The position numbers and the translations under genes are program-made. Of a stretch of DNA of 38,445 nucleotides, positions 1 through 7,996 are shown piece after piece. The notes beneath the pieces are model-generated. The model was not told the origin of the DNA and searched no databases. It worked only from the letters and a program-made list of their open reading frames with translations. How positions within the stretch are numbered: the stretch's first letter is position 1; every line of letters starts with the position of its first letter. The stretch lies in the NCBI RefSeq assembly GCF_004323635.1, contig NZ_CP036517.1, positions 1 to 38,445 of the forward strand. The letters are read 5' to 3'. The stretch is from Lichenihabitans psoromatis (GTDB taxonomy: Bacteria > Pseudomonadota > Alphaproteobacteria > Rhizobiales > Beijerinckiaceae).

Positions 1-55
1 GAGGGCTGGAAGCCTTGATCTCCGCCGGTTCGCACGCTAATTTGGCTTGTGCCAT
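1..55 (-). CDS. 5' end of an unidentified gene running off the left edge
   Basis: On the minus strand an ATG at 55 opens a frame (MAQAKLACEPAEIKASSP) that stays open to the window edge. It begins 16 bases after the stop of the DUF1796 gene on the same strand, and a purine-rich GTGGGTGAAA lies just before it. This is the spacing expected of the next gene in the same operon. Only 18 residues are visible, so no function can be given. Confidence 0.35.
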   Translation of the reverse strand, partial: MAQAKLACEPAEIKASSP

Positions 56-71
56 TTTCACCCACAAGGCT

Positions 72-773
72 CTACTCAGGCGCCGTATCGGCATCCGAGA
101 ACAATCCGAGATCCGGATTATCAAGATGCAGTCCGGCGTCGTTCAGGATGCGGTCCCACTCCGCGTTGGCGGCGCGAAGCGGCTCCTCCGGAGCCTGAGT
201 GTAAGCGAATGTCAATGTGTCATCCCGCGATGAATTCGGATGGAAATTCACTAGCAACACGCCGAATTCGACAAGAGGAAAAACGTGCGATAAGGCCTCG
301 ACTAGTTCAAGGTACTCGGACGCAACACCCTGGTCGTGAGCCCACGAGCGCTTCCTTACGAACAGGATGCGGTTCCCAGCATGGTTACAGGCCAACAAAC
401 GCTCGCGCAGAAACAAGGTTCGTGACTTGGCCTTGGCAATGTAGTCCGCGTAGTCGGCCACAACAACTCCCATTGTGCCGTTCCATGCCCGTGGAAACTC
501 GTGGTGAAGCCATATGCCGTGGTCGACATGTCGGACCGTGCTGATGTGTCCTTCAAGCAAACTCAGCTTGCCCGGATCATAAAGATCGACCGTGTCGAAC
601 TGCAACAGCAGGCTACAAACGGACGCGATTGGCGATATCCACCAGTCGAACGGGAATGCGGCCGAAAAGTTAAAGAATCTTCGAAGGTTGTAAGCGACGA
701 CGCATTCCGCTCCGAGCGAGATGGCGTGCGTAATCGACCTGCTGCGCAGGGATTCAAGGGTGACCAGCGCCAT
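72..773 (-). CDS. DUF1796 family putative papain-like cysteine peptidase
   Basis: 233 residues. The N-terminus has the family hallmark SLGAEC followed by a leucine/arginine stretch and FPFDWW (residues about 19-44). Cys24 is the candidate nucleophile of the papain-like fold proposed for DUF1796. A later LLVNFHP segment is also typical. No signal peptide is visible, so the protein is probably cytoplasmic. The ATG at 773 is preceded by AGGTGG. It is divergent from the glycosyltransferase gene starting near 977 and is followed after 16 bases by another minus-strand gene. DUF1796 proteins occur in cell-surface glycan and poorly characterised loci; the real substrate is unknown. The family call rests on motif recognition; enzymatic activity is inference. 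Confidence 0.72.
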   Translation of the reverse strand: MALVTLESLRSRSITHAISLGAECVVAYNLRRFFNFSAAFPFDWWISPIASVCSLLLQFDTVDLYDPGKLSLLEGHISTVRHVDHGIWLHHEFPRAWNGTMGVVVADYADYIAKAKSRTLFLRERLLACNHAGNRILFVRKRSWAHDQGVASEYLELVEALSHVFPLVEFGVLLVNFHPNSSRDDTLTFAYTQAPEEPLRAANAEWDRILNDAGLHLDNPDLGLFSDADTAPE

Positions 774-976
774 CTACCACCTGTCGTTCAACGTCACATC
801 CTTGGCACAGACGTAAGTCCGGTCGGACGTCTGCCGTGCTGCTGGTCGCGATCCATTTTTCGCCTGTTGCTGTGGCTCCGGCAGGGAGTACTTGTAGGTA
901 GGGTTGCTCCGTCCCACCCCGCTATTTACACTGTGTGGTCTGGATGGCAACGCTGCCGTCACAGAAGGTTGTCGTG

Positions 977-2247
977 ATGGTAGCAGTCGTCCAGCTGACG
1001 CATTTCTCGACCCGCCACCCGGTGTTCGGCGGCCAAAGGCGGAGCGCGGCGCTCAGGGCAGCTTTGTCGGCCTCCGGCCATATGGTGTCGCTCGTCGAGA
1101 CGTTTGGCTGGTCCGAACGGCTGGCGCCAGACGATTACTGCTATGATGCCACCCAAATAGCGTGGTTGAGTCGTTATCCCGACGAAGCGGAGATCCGGTT
1201 TCCAGCCGTGATCGAAAACCGGTCCGAGTTCGCGCTTGCCATTGCGGATCGGATTGAGGTTCTCAAGCCCGACGTGCTGTGGATCGAACAGCCTTATCTT
1301 TGGCCCTATCAGAAGAAGCACCTCGCCCGATGGGGCGACCCCCGGGTCGTCTATTCGTCCCACAATGTTGAATGGCTTGTTCGGCAGGATATCCAGGCCG
1401 ATCGGTCACGGATGCGCCAGCATGTTGTCAGTCGAGTAAAACGGACCGAACTCGACTTTGTGCGGGCGGCCGATCTGGTGGTCGCGGTGACCCATGAGGA
1501 GGCTGCCCTGTTCGAGCGGGCGGGGGCGCAGTCGGTGCTGGTTTGCGGGAACGGAGCGCATCCCCCCCCGTCGTCGGCGTCGCCGACGAGCGGTCGAGCG
1601 CCCGGCGGGCGCTCGGGATCGACGGCGATATCCCGGTTCTCCTGATGGTCAGCTTCGATTGGGAGCCCAATTTCCGCGGGCTCGTCAAACATGTTTTGGA
1701 CGACCCCCGCCGCGGGCACGAGCGGTTGCCGACCGTACTGCTGGTCGGCGCGATCGCCCGAACCATCAACCGAGCTCAACTGCCGCCGGATATTCGGTCC
1801 CGGTTGATCCTGCTGGGGGAAATCGACCATGCAGGCAAACAGGCGGCGTTCACGGCGGCCGATGTCGCCATCCTGCCAATTACCGCCGGCCGCGGATCGA
1901 ACCTGAAAACAGCGGAAGCCTTACTGTCCCACCTGCCGATTGTGGCGACGCGCTCCGCCTTTAGGGGCTTCGAGCCCCTGATGAACGAGCCCGGTGTCGA
2001 GGTGGTTGACGACACAGATTATGCTGGTTTTCAAAACGCGATCGCCAAACTTACGGCAAGCTGCCGCGAGCCGCCCGGGCGGCGGTCGGAAAGGGTCGAC
2101 GCCCTCTGCACCTGGGCGGGACAAACCGAAAGGTTTCTGCCCCAGTTCGAAGCCTGGTTGGAGCCGCACAGCGTGGGCCGCGCGGCAAGATCCGATCGGG
2201 ATTGCGACGACGGATGTTGTCCATTGATGGCGCCCGGCACAGCATGA
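977..2247 (+). pseudogene. GT4-like glycosyltransferase, reading frame broken at a C8 tract
   Basis: Two frames together encode one GT-B glycosyltransferase of about 423 residues. The N-terminal half (VVQLTHFSTRHPVFGGQRRS, then SSHNVEW) runs in one frame to about 1565. The C-terminal half (LLMVSFDWEPNFRGL, then AGRGSNLKTAEALLSHLPIV) continues in another frame to 2247. The switch falls at eight C bases, 1562-1569, and corresponds to one missing base. The start at 977 is chosen because AGAAGG lies 10 bases upstream and the core domain begins immediately after. The last four bases overlap the next start (ATGA), so the gene is translationally coupled to its neighbour. A real one-base deletion, phase variation, ribosomal slippage or a sequencing error would all look the same here. 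Confidence 0.75.
1562..1569 (+). repeat. C8 homopolymer at the glycosyltransferase frame switch
   Basis: Eight consecutive C bases lie exactly where the two glycosyltransferase half-frames meet. Nine C (or six) would join them into one continuous frame. Homopolymers of this length can vary by slipped-strand mispairing, and they are also error-prone in sequencing. Confidence 0.85.
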
Positions 2248-3089
2248 TCGCGCTCCAGGCTTACGAAACCTCCGCCACACAATGGCGTCGGGCGGCTTGC
2301 GCGCCGCGCGATACCAGTCTGTCGGTCTGCGACATGGCCTCTGCCCGGCTCATCAGGATCGGACTGCGTGGTCGGCAACGACGCGCTCTGGCCGAGATGG
2401 TGGCGCTAGCCTCGATCGGGTCCGACGTCGATCGACTTCTGCTGCTCATCCAGGAGAGCGGCGCTTCGCTGGCCGCTCTGCGCGCGCGTCTTCCCCTCCT
2501 GCGCCTCCATGCTCCGACCGAAAGCATCGCGCACTTGCTTCGTCCCATGACCGATGGTCCTGTCGTGATCGCCCCCAAGCCATTTGGGGTCATGATTGAG
2601 GAGGATTGGGACGCACCCTTTGACCCGTTGCTGGTCGAGCTCGTGATCCCCACCACCCCGCGTTGGCTGGATTTCGCGCTGGGTGGCATCCGGGCCGCTA
2701 ATACGCGGCGCGCAGCGCGTGGGATTGCACCGCTGACGATCGCCCGGAACTCGCGAGATCCCGCCGCCGCCGCCGTGATCATGCGACTCGCTGCGGCCGA
2801 ACTACTGGTCCCGGTGCCTGTCGGTGGCGTTCAGCCAGGCACGTTCCTGGTCATTGGGGGAACGATGTTCTCGGAGGTGGAGGACATGGTCTCGCGGGCT
2901 GTCGCGACTGGACGGACGATCGTCGGCTTTGACGACGGGACGATCACCCCGTCTGCCCGCGTTCACCTGCTGGCCCGTGAGGAGAACTCGTTTTACGAAA
3001 ACCTGGTGGAAAATCTCACCGTTCTCGCCGACGCCCCACCCACAATCGGCGTTTCACAAGCGGAACCTTTCTTGTCCGGGGGTGCATGA
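2244..3089 (+). CDS. Unrecognised protein of the glycan operon
   Basis: 281 residues from the ATG at 2244, chosen because it overlaps the stop of the upstream glycosyltransferase (ATGA). An earlier in-frame start at 2202 would overlap further. I do not recognise a family. Visible features are an Arg/Ala-rich N-terminal half with helical stretches, a middle segment LLVELVIPTTPRWLDFALG, and a C-terminal segment LVIGGTMFSEVEDMVSRAV followed by IVGFDDGTITP that looks like alternating strand and helix. There is no signal peptide or clear membrane segment. It is coupled by ATGA overlaps on both sides, so it is very likely co-expressed with the glycosyltransferase and the coiled-coil protein. A role in glycan assembly is inferred from position only. 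Confidence 0.7.
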   Translation: MIALQAYETSATQWRRAACAPRDTSLSVCDMASARLIRIGLRGRQRRALAEMVALASIGSDVDRLLLLIQESGASLAALRARLPLLRLHAPTESIAHLLRPMTDGPVVIAPKPFGVMIEEDWDAPFDPLLVELVIPTTPRWLDFALGGIRAANTRRAARGIAPLTIARNSRDPAAAAVIMRLAAAELLVPVPVGGVQPGTFLVIGGTMFSEVEDMVSRAVATGRTIVGFDDGTITPSARVHLLAREENSFYENLVENLTVLADAPPTIGVSQAEPFLSGGA

Positions 3090-3487
3090 CGTTCCGATCT
3101 TTTCTCGCGGTTCTGACCGACCCGTTTTCGTCACGCGACCGCAAGGCATTCGCAGCACGGCTGGCCGCCTGCGAACGGCGGGTCGAGGAGCTCCAGGGAC
3201 AACACGATGAGGCCAAGGCAGCTGCAGATAGAACGCGCCTCTCGCACGAAGTTCTGGCCGACGCCCTCCGCTCACACCATGATCGGCTTGCCGAGCTTGG
3301 CGCTGGACTGGACGCCCAGGGCCGCCGCCTCGCCTCCGGCAGCGCCAACCTCGACGAGATACTGTTTCGCCTCGCCTGCCTGAGCGGCGATATTGATCGT
3401 TTTGATGACGTTTTGAACACGTCGCAAGAGGTTTATGAGATGCGCTTCGCGGATTTGGCCAGGACCCGTGAGACGGGCGCCCTTTAG
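3086..3487 (+). CDS. Small coiled-coil protein
   Basis: 133 residues. After a short N-terminus (MTFRSFLAVLTDPFSS) the protein is charged and heptad-like: RLAACERRVEELQGQHDEAK and following, then a less charged C-terminal third. No enzymatic motif is visible. Its ATG overlaps the stop of the upstream gene (ATGA), so it is the last gene of a three-gene coupled set. Its stop overlaps by four bases with the stop of the convergent glycosyltransferase gene on the other strand. It may act as a scaffold or chain-length partner for the neighbouring glycosyltransferases, as coiled-coil partners do in some O-antigen systems, but this is speculation. Confidence 0.62.
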   Translation: MTFRSFLAVLTDPFSSRDRKAFAARLAACERRVEELQGQHDEAKAAADRTRLSHEVLADALRSHHDRLAELGAGLDAQGRRLASGSANLDEILFRLACLSGDIDRFDDVLNTSQEVYEMRFADLARTRETGAL

Positions 3488-4743
3488 GCGGTATCCGACG
3501 CAGGTTCATCCGCCGCCGCCGCGAGTGCGTGATGGGCCGGCCCCAAGGCGCGATCCGGAACACCGTAATCGCCCTGCATGTACTCGCGGACCCATTCCAT
3601 GAACCACAATTGGCCGTCCCGGTTCATCAGGTCGAAGCGATTCGTGTGCAGGTCCTTTCGCAGACGCCAGATGGTCGCGTAAAGATGCGGTAGCGCGATC
3701 CTCGAAAAGGACGGCAGATCCTCGCATGGCTGGAGGACCATCTCGAGGCCGTGGGTAAACAGCTCGGCATGGCTGGCCTCCCGCGAGCCAAACGCGCTAC
3801 TATACGCGCTACGGACGATCCCAGGGATCGATGATCCGTCCGAGAACAGGCTGAACGGTCTTGTGACGGGCGGTTCCGGCAACACGGCCTTCGTCTCGAT
3901 GACGCTTTGACGGTAATCCTCCAGCAGCCTGTCGCGGTCGAGATTGATCGAGCGATAAAACAGATCCTTGTAGGCGACGAGACTTTCGCCTCCCTCTATG
4001 TTCCAGCGACTGAAGTGGTAGAAGCGCAACGGAACGTCACCGACGAACCAAGCTTCACCCCGGCGCTCCGGCCGGCGATCAGGGTCGTTCCAGTAGGCCG
4101 CGTTGTAGCCTCTATGCCGAAAAATCCTGACTTCGTCGAATAGGCTCGGAACGAGATCGAGCCAGCGCTGGTCGCCATAAAGGCCGTGCTCGGGGTCATA
4201 GCGGCATTCGGTGCGCATCCGCTCGCACCACCAGTTCACCATCGCTGTGGCGGCCGCACCGGCATTCAGCGCGATGAATCCTCCATTGATGATGCCGTGA
4301 CGCAGCAAGTCGATTTCCGTTGGCGGCAGAGATCGCTCCTGCGGCCGATCGGCATGCGGGGTGAGCAAGATCGAGGTTCCCTGTTGAGCCAGCGCGACAT
4401 CGACTTCCAAGAACGGACCCAGCACCGTGGTATCGGCGTCGAGGAAGACGAGGTCCTGGGTCTGCGTGGTCCGCAGCACGTGAGCGATAAGGAAAGGCTT
4501 CAAGGCATTGGCGAGCGCGAACAACTCGTAGCGGAAGGCCATGTCCCAGAAGAACGGCAAGCCCAAGTCGTCAGGGGTCAACCACGTCACCTTGTCGGTG
4601 AGCCACCCGCCACCGCCGGCGTCGCTCACCGCGAGAACGACGAACCGAACCTCGGTCCCCATCGCCTCGCGGATCGAGTCGCGCAATACGCATGCCCTTG
4701 CGTAATATTCTGGGGTCGCGATCGTCACGAAGCAACTTGGCAT
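3484..4743 (-). CDS. GT-A (GT8-like) glycosyltransferase with DAD motif
   Basis: 419 residues. The N-terminus MPSCFVTIATPEYYARACVL followed by SIRE and FVVLAV is the nucleotide-sugar binding start of a GT-A fold. VFLDADTTVLGP places a metal-binding DAD at residues 102-104. GIINGGFIALNAG and YGDQRWLDLVP follow in the order seen in GT8-type transferases. The C-terminal 130 residues are helical and unassigned. There is no signal peptide, so it is cytoplasmic or peripheral. The ATG at 4743 has GAGG just upstream. The gene is convergent with the coiled-coil gene and divergent from the heptose operon, separated from it by about 300 bases that carry a 21-bp direct repeat. The donor sugar is unknown; a heptose or hexose is plausible given the neighbours. 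Confidence 0.8.
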   Translation of the reverse strand: MPSCFVTIATPEYYARACVLRDSIREAMGTEVRFVVLAVSDAGGGGWLTDKVTWLTPDDLGLPFFWDMAFRYELFALANALKPFLIAHVLRTTQTQDLVFLDADTTVLGPFLEVDVALAQQGTSILLTPHADRPQERSLPPTEIDLLRHGIINGGFIALNAGAAATAMVNWWCERMRTECRYDPEHGLYGDQRWLDLVPSLFDEVRIFRHRGYNAAYWNDPDRRPERRGEAWFVGDVPLRFYHFSRWNIEGGESLVAYKDLFYRSINLDRDRLLEDYRQSVIETKAVLPEPPVTRPFSLFSDGSSIPGIVRSAYSSAFGSREASHAELFTHGLEMVLQPCEDLPSFSRIALPHLYATIWRLRKDLHTNRFDLMNRDGQLWFMEWVREYMQGDYGVPDRALGPAHHALAAAADEPASDTA

Positions 4744-4804
4744 CGCCTCAGCTCCCGCAAATCATCGTTCACCTTGACGCGAAAATCCTGTTTTCAGACG
4801 TCTT

Positions 4805-4848
4805 CACCCCTGCCTGGGTCGCACGTACACCCCTGCCTGGGTCGCACG
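4805..4848 (+). repeat. Two 21-bp direct repeats in the divergent intergenic region
   Basis: Positions 4805-4825 and 4828-4848 are identical 21-base copies with the core CCCCTGCCTGGGTCGCACG, separated by two bases (period 23, close to two helical turns). They lie in the roughly 300-bp gap between the divergent glycosyltransferase and the heptose operon, where a regulator could control both. Apart from these repeats and the putative promoter region I see no gene in 4744-5048. Confidence 0.75.
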
Positions 4849-5048
4849 CCAGCGACATTGAAGAACGATGGCGTCCTGTCAAGGCGTCGCGCTCCGTTGG
4901 AATGTGAAGAACATCATCGAGACGTAGTTGGATGACATGGCTTGTCAAATGTGCTTTCATCGAATGCGGCACGACAAATTCATGTCGCCAGCACGGCCGT
5001 TGCCGTTCGCCGGATCGCCCCGTTCGCGAAAGGGTCGACAGCAACGTT

Positions 5049-6137
5049 ATGCCGAACACATTGCAAGAGCTTACGCGGCGTGGTCGCTCAGTTGCCGAGC
5101 ATCAGGGCAACCTGATCGTCCGCGCCAGAGCCCCCCTGCGCCTGGGTCTGGCGGGCGGTGGGACCGACGTTTCACCATATTGCGACCTGCATTCTGGCGC
5201 AGTGATGAACGCTACCATCAGCCGATATGTCTACGCCACGCTGGAACTGACCTACACCGACCAGATCCTGATCGAGAGTCATGACCTCGGTCTGTCGTTG
5301 AACTATCCGACCACCGAGCTTCCGCCTCTCGATGGTCGGCTCGACTTGGTAAAGGCTGTCTACAACCGCATAATGCGAGATTACATGAAGGGTCGCGCCC
5401 TCCCGTTCCGGATCGTCACTCATTCAGAGGCTCCGGCGGGGTCCGGGCTAGGATCGTCCTCCACGCTTGTCGTGGCGGTGTTGCAGGCTTTCGTCGAGTA
5501 TTTCGGCCTGCCACTCGGGGAATATGACGTCGCCCATCTCGCGTTCGAGATCGAGCGGGTGGATCTTGGTCAGCACGGGGGCCGACAGGACCAATATGCC
5601 GCGACCTTCGGCGGCTTTAATTTCATGGAGTTCCGCGCTAACGATGCCGTGATCGTAAACCCGCTTCGGATCAAGCGGGAAGTCATCAACGAACTTGAGT
5701 CGCGCACCATCCTATCCTACACTGGCGTGAGCCGTGAAAGCGCCAACATCATCGACGAGCAATCGTCAAACGTCCGCGCCGGCGTAACACGCTCGGTCGA
5801 GGCTATGCATAAGCTAAAGCTTTCGGCGGTGGCCATGAAAGAGGCGCTTCTGAAAGGCGACCTGAATCTTCTCGCAGAAACCCTGCGTGAGGGATGGACA
5901 AGCAAGCGCAACATGGCGGCCGGCATCAGCAACGACCACATCGAGGACGCGCTGAAGACCGCCATCGCGGCCGGCGCCGAAGCGGGTAAGATTTCTGGGG
6001 CCGGCGGCGGAGGTTTCATGATGTTCCTGGTTTCCCTCGAACGAAAGCGCGAACTCATCACGGCTTTGGAGCAAAAGGGTTTCCGCACCGAAAGATGCCA
6101 TTTCACGGCCGAAGGAGCCACAGCATGGAGGGTGTAG
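5049..6137 (+). CDS. hddA: D-glycero-alpha-D-manno-heptose 7-phosphate kinase
   Basis: GHMP-family kinase of 362 residues from the ATG at 5049; the frame is open further upstream to 4932 but that part does not look like the family. It phosphorylates heptose 7-phosphate at C1 to give the 1,7-bisphosphate on the GDP-heptose route. Motif 1 is APLRLGLAGGGTD (about residues 28-40). Motif 2, the ATP loop, is PAGSGLGSSST (about 128-138). Motif 3 is SGAGGGGFMMF (about 316-326). Length and order match HddA. It overlaps the next gene, gmhA, by 13 bases and heads the operon hddA-gmhA-hddC. The N-terminal 20 residues (MPNTLQELTRRG) are longer than in most family members, so a slightly later start is possible. 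Confidence 0.9.
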   Translation: MPNTLQELTRRGRSVAEHQGNLIVRARAPLRLGLAGGGTDVSPYCDLHSGAVMNATISRYVYATLELTYTDQILIESHDLGLSLNYPTTELPPLDGRLDLVKAVYNRIMRDYMKGRALPFRIVTHSEAPAGSGLGSSSTLVVAVLQAFVEYFGLPLGEYDVAHLAFEIERVDLGQHGGRQDQYAATFGGFNFMEFRANDAVIVNPLRIKREVINELESRTILSYTGVSRESANIIDEQSSNVRAGVTRSVEAMHKLKLSAVAMKEALLKGDLNLLAETLREGWTSKRNMAAGISNDHIEDALKTAIAAGAEAGKISGAGGGGFMMFLVSLERKRELITALEQKGFRTERCHFTAEGATAWRV

Positions 6138-6715
6138 CCTCACTCAAGGCAATGATTCGCGCGTCATCGAGCGTGTTGGAGGCCATGGAGGCGGATGCCG
6201 CGTTGTGCCAGGCGACCGTGGATTCAGTCGACCGGGTGGTTGAAAGCTTTCGGGCCGGGGGCAAGCTAATGATCTGCGGCAATGGAGGCAGCGCCGCGGA
6301 TGCCCAGCATTGGGCCGGCGAATTGGTGTCCCGATTCCTTTACGACCGTCCCGGCTTGCCGGCGATCGCTCTAACAACCGACACGTCCATCCTCACGAGC
6401 ATCGGCAACGACTACGGGTTCGACAGCAGCTTCTCGCGCCAAGTGGAGGCGTTAGCCCGCGCCGGGGATGTGCTGTTCGCAATCTCGACATCCGGACGCT
6501 CACCCAACATCATCGGCGCCCTGAAAGCCGCGAGAGAGCGAGAGGTTACCACCGTAGGTTTCACCGGGCGGCATGGAGGCGACATGCTGGAACTGTGCGA
6601 CTTGTGCATCCGCGTGCCTAGCGACTCGACTCCGCGGATTCAAGAGGGACACGAACTTCTCGGCCATGCGATCTGTGCGATGGTGGAAGCCGTCATGTTT
6701 CCCCGTCCAACGTGA
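6125..6715 (+). CDS. gmhA: Sedoheptulose 7-phosphate isomerase (phosphoheptose isomerase)
   Basis: 196 residues, a single SIS domain. It converts sedoheptulose 7-phosphate to D-glycero-D-manno-heptose 7-phosphate, the first step of heptose synthesis in the cytoplasm. CGNGGSAADAQHWAGE (about residues 51-66) contains the phosphate loop and the H-x3-E pair. ISTSGRSPN (about 120-128) is the second phosphate-binding loop. QEGHELLGH near the C-terminus gives Q-x7-H. Together these supply the four zinc ligands known from GmhA. The ATG at 6125 lies inside the end of hddA; an ATG at 6095 is also in frame but overlaps more. The stop overlaps the GTG start of hddC, so translation is probably coupled. 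Confidence 0.92.
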   Translation: MEGVASLKAMIRASSSVLEAMEADAALCQATVDSVDRVVESFRAGGKLMICGNGGSAADAQHWAGELVSRFLYDRPGLPAIALTTDTSILTSIGNDYGFDSSFSRQVEALARAGDVLFAISTSGRSPNIIGALKAAREREVTTVGFTGRHGGDMLELCDLCIRVPSDSTPRIQEGHELLGHAICAMVEAVMFPRPT

Positions 6716-7419
6716 ACAGTCAGAAGGAAGCCATCATCCTGGCCGGCGGCCTGGGTACACGCTTGCGCTCCGTCGTGACCGAGATTCCTAAGGTCCTGGC
6801 GCCCGTGGCTGGCCGCCCGTTTCTATCCTGGCTGCTGGACGGCTTAGCCCGGCAAGAGATGTCGCATGTGGTGTTGGCCACGGGCTACATGAGCGCGGCT
6901 GTGGAGGCCGCCATCCAGCGAAGCCATGCCGGCATGATGATCACGTATTCTCCGGAAACCGAACCGCTGGGAACTGGAGGGGCAATATGGGCCGCAATGG
7001 CGCATTGCAGGGCCGAGTATGTCGTCGTAATAAATGGCGACAGCTGGATTGGCACCCCGCTCGCCAGCTTAAGGGCTCGTGCGGCGGCAGGGGCCGATAT
7101 CGTGATGACGGTGAGGCCGGTCGCGGATCGGGCGCGCTATGGCAGCGTCCGAGTCGCGGCGGAGCGGCTGCTCGGCCTTGACGAGAAAGGCCCGACAGGA
7201 CCGGGGCTGGTCAACGGCGGCCTTTATGTCATGCGCCGGGATCTCGTTCAACGGCGTCCCATGCCAGGCAGCTTCAGCTTCGAACGCGACGTTCTCGCCG
7301 AGCCTGGCGACCTCGACATTGTCGCCTATCGCAGCGATGCGGAGTTCATTGACATCGGAACGCCGGACGATTTTCACGCCGCCCAATCCCTTCTGCCACG
7401 CTGGGCCGCGGCCTGGTAA
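6712..7419 (+). CDS. hddC: D-glycero-alpha-D-manno-heptose 1-phosphate guanylyltransferase
   Basis: 235 residues, a sugar nucleotidyltransferase of the GT-A/NTP_transferase fold. It would couple GTP to heptose 1-phosphate to form GDP-heptose. AIILAGGLGTRLRSVV (about residues 7-22) is the signature nucleotide loop, followed by the lysine-bearing IPKVLAPVAGRPFL. PLGTGGAIW and VINGDSW supply the base and metal sites, and IDIGTPDDF is the typical C-terminal element. The start is GTG at 6712, overlapping the gmhA stop as GTGA. It closes the operon; IS remnants begin about 120 bases later. HddC is preferred over glucose- or mannose-1-phosphate transferases because of the hddA-gmhA context. Confidence 0.88.
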   Translation: MNSQKEAIILAGGLGTRLRSVVTEIPKVLAPVAGRPFLSWLLDGLARQEMSHVVLATGYMSAAVEAAIQRSHAGMMITYSPETEPLGTGGAIWAAMAHCRAEYVVVINGDSWIGTPLASLRARAAAGADIVMTVRPVADRARYGSVRVAAERLLGLDEKGPTGPGLVNGGLYVMRRDLVQRRPMPGSFSFERDVLAEPGDLDIVAYRSDAEFIDIGTPDDFHAAQSLLPRWAAAW

Positions 7420-7544
7420 GAGATGCCTGAGCGGAAACGAATTGGGCGCGACGGCCTTGACCTGAACGTTTGAGACGATGATCATTGATCTGATGGAGGT
7501 CGATCTTCTTGACACCTTAGCTGTTTGGTTGTGGAGCGTTATTG

Positions 7545-7811
7545 GGATCCGGGTCCAGACGCCCTTCCGCTGCCAGCGACGGAGATCGTCGTAGACGGTC
7601 TGCCAGGGCGGCAGACCGTGCAGAAGCAAGCGCCAGGCCCCACCCGATCGCAGAAAGTAGAAAATCGCATCAACCAGGTCCCGCGTCGCTGCCTTGCGGG
7701 GTCTGCCTCCCGGTGTAGCGGCGGGGATCAGCGGCTCGGTCGGTGCCCACTGACCGTCGCTCCGAGCGGTGGCGTAGACACGCCTTTTGACTGGCTTTTT
7801 ATCGGCTGCGA
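7545..7811 (-). pseudogene. IS5-family transposase N-terminal remnant
   Basis: Reading the minus strand gives WAPTEPLIPAATPGGRPRK, then RDLVDAIFYFLRSGGAWRLL and LPPWQTVYDDLRRWQRKGVW. This is the DNA-binding N-terminal part of an IS5-family (IS1031-like) transposase. Homology stops after about 85 residues and the DDE catalytic region is absent. No clear start codon remains. It lies between the heptose operon and the IS701-type element and is a dead fragment. Confidence 0.75.
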
Positions 7812-7907
7812 CTCACAAGGATCAATCCGACGCCCTTTGAATCACAGACAACACGCGAGAGAATCCTTCTTACACACGCTCTGAGCGCCAACGCCTACAG
7901 CAAGGCT

Positions 7908-7931
7908 TCGCTACTAGCACTACTTTGGCAG
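7908..7931 (+). repeat. Left terminal inverted repeat of the IS701-type element
   Basis: 24 bases, perfect inverted match to 9332-9355. It starts about 90 bases before the transposase ATG. Confidence 0.85.
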
Positions 7932-7996
7932 GTTGATGGAACCGGTGGAATCGTCGCGGATTTGCGTGTCAGTGTTGACTGATAGGCGGACCTGCG

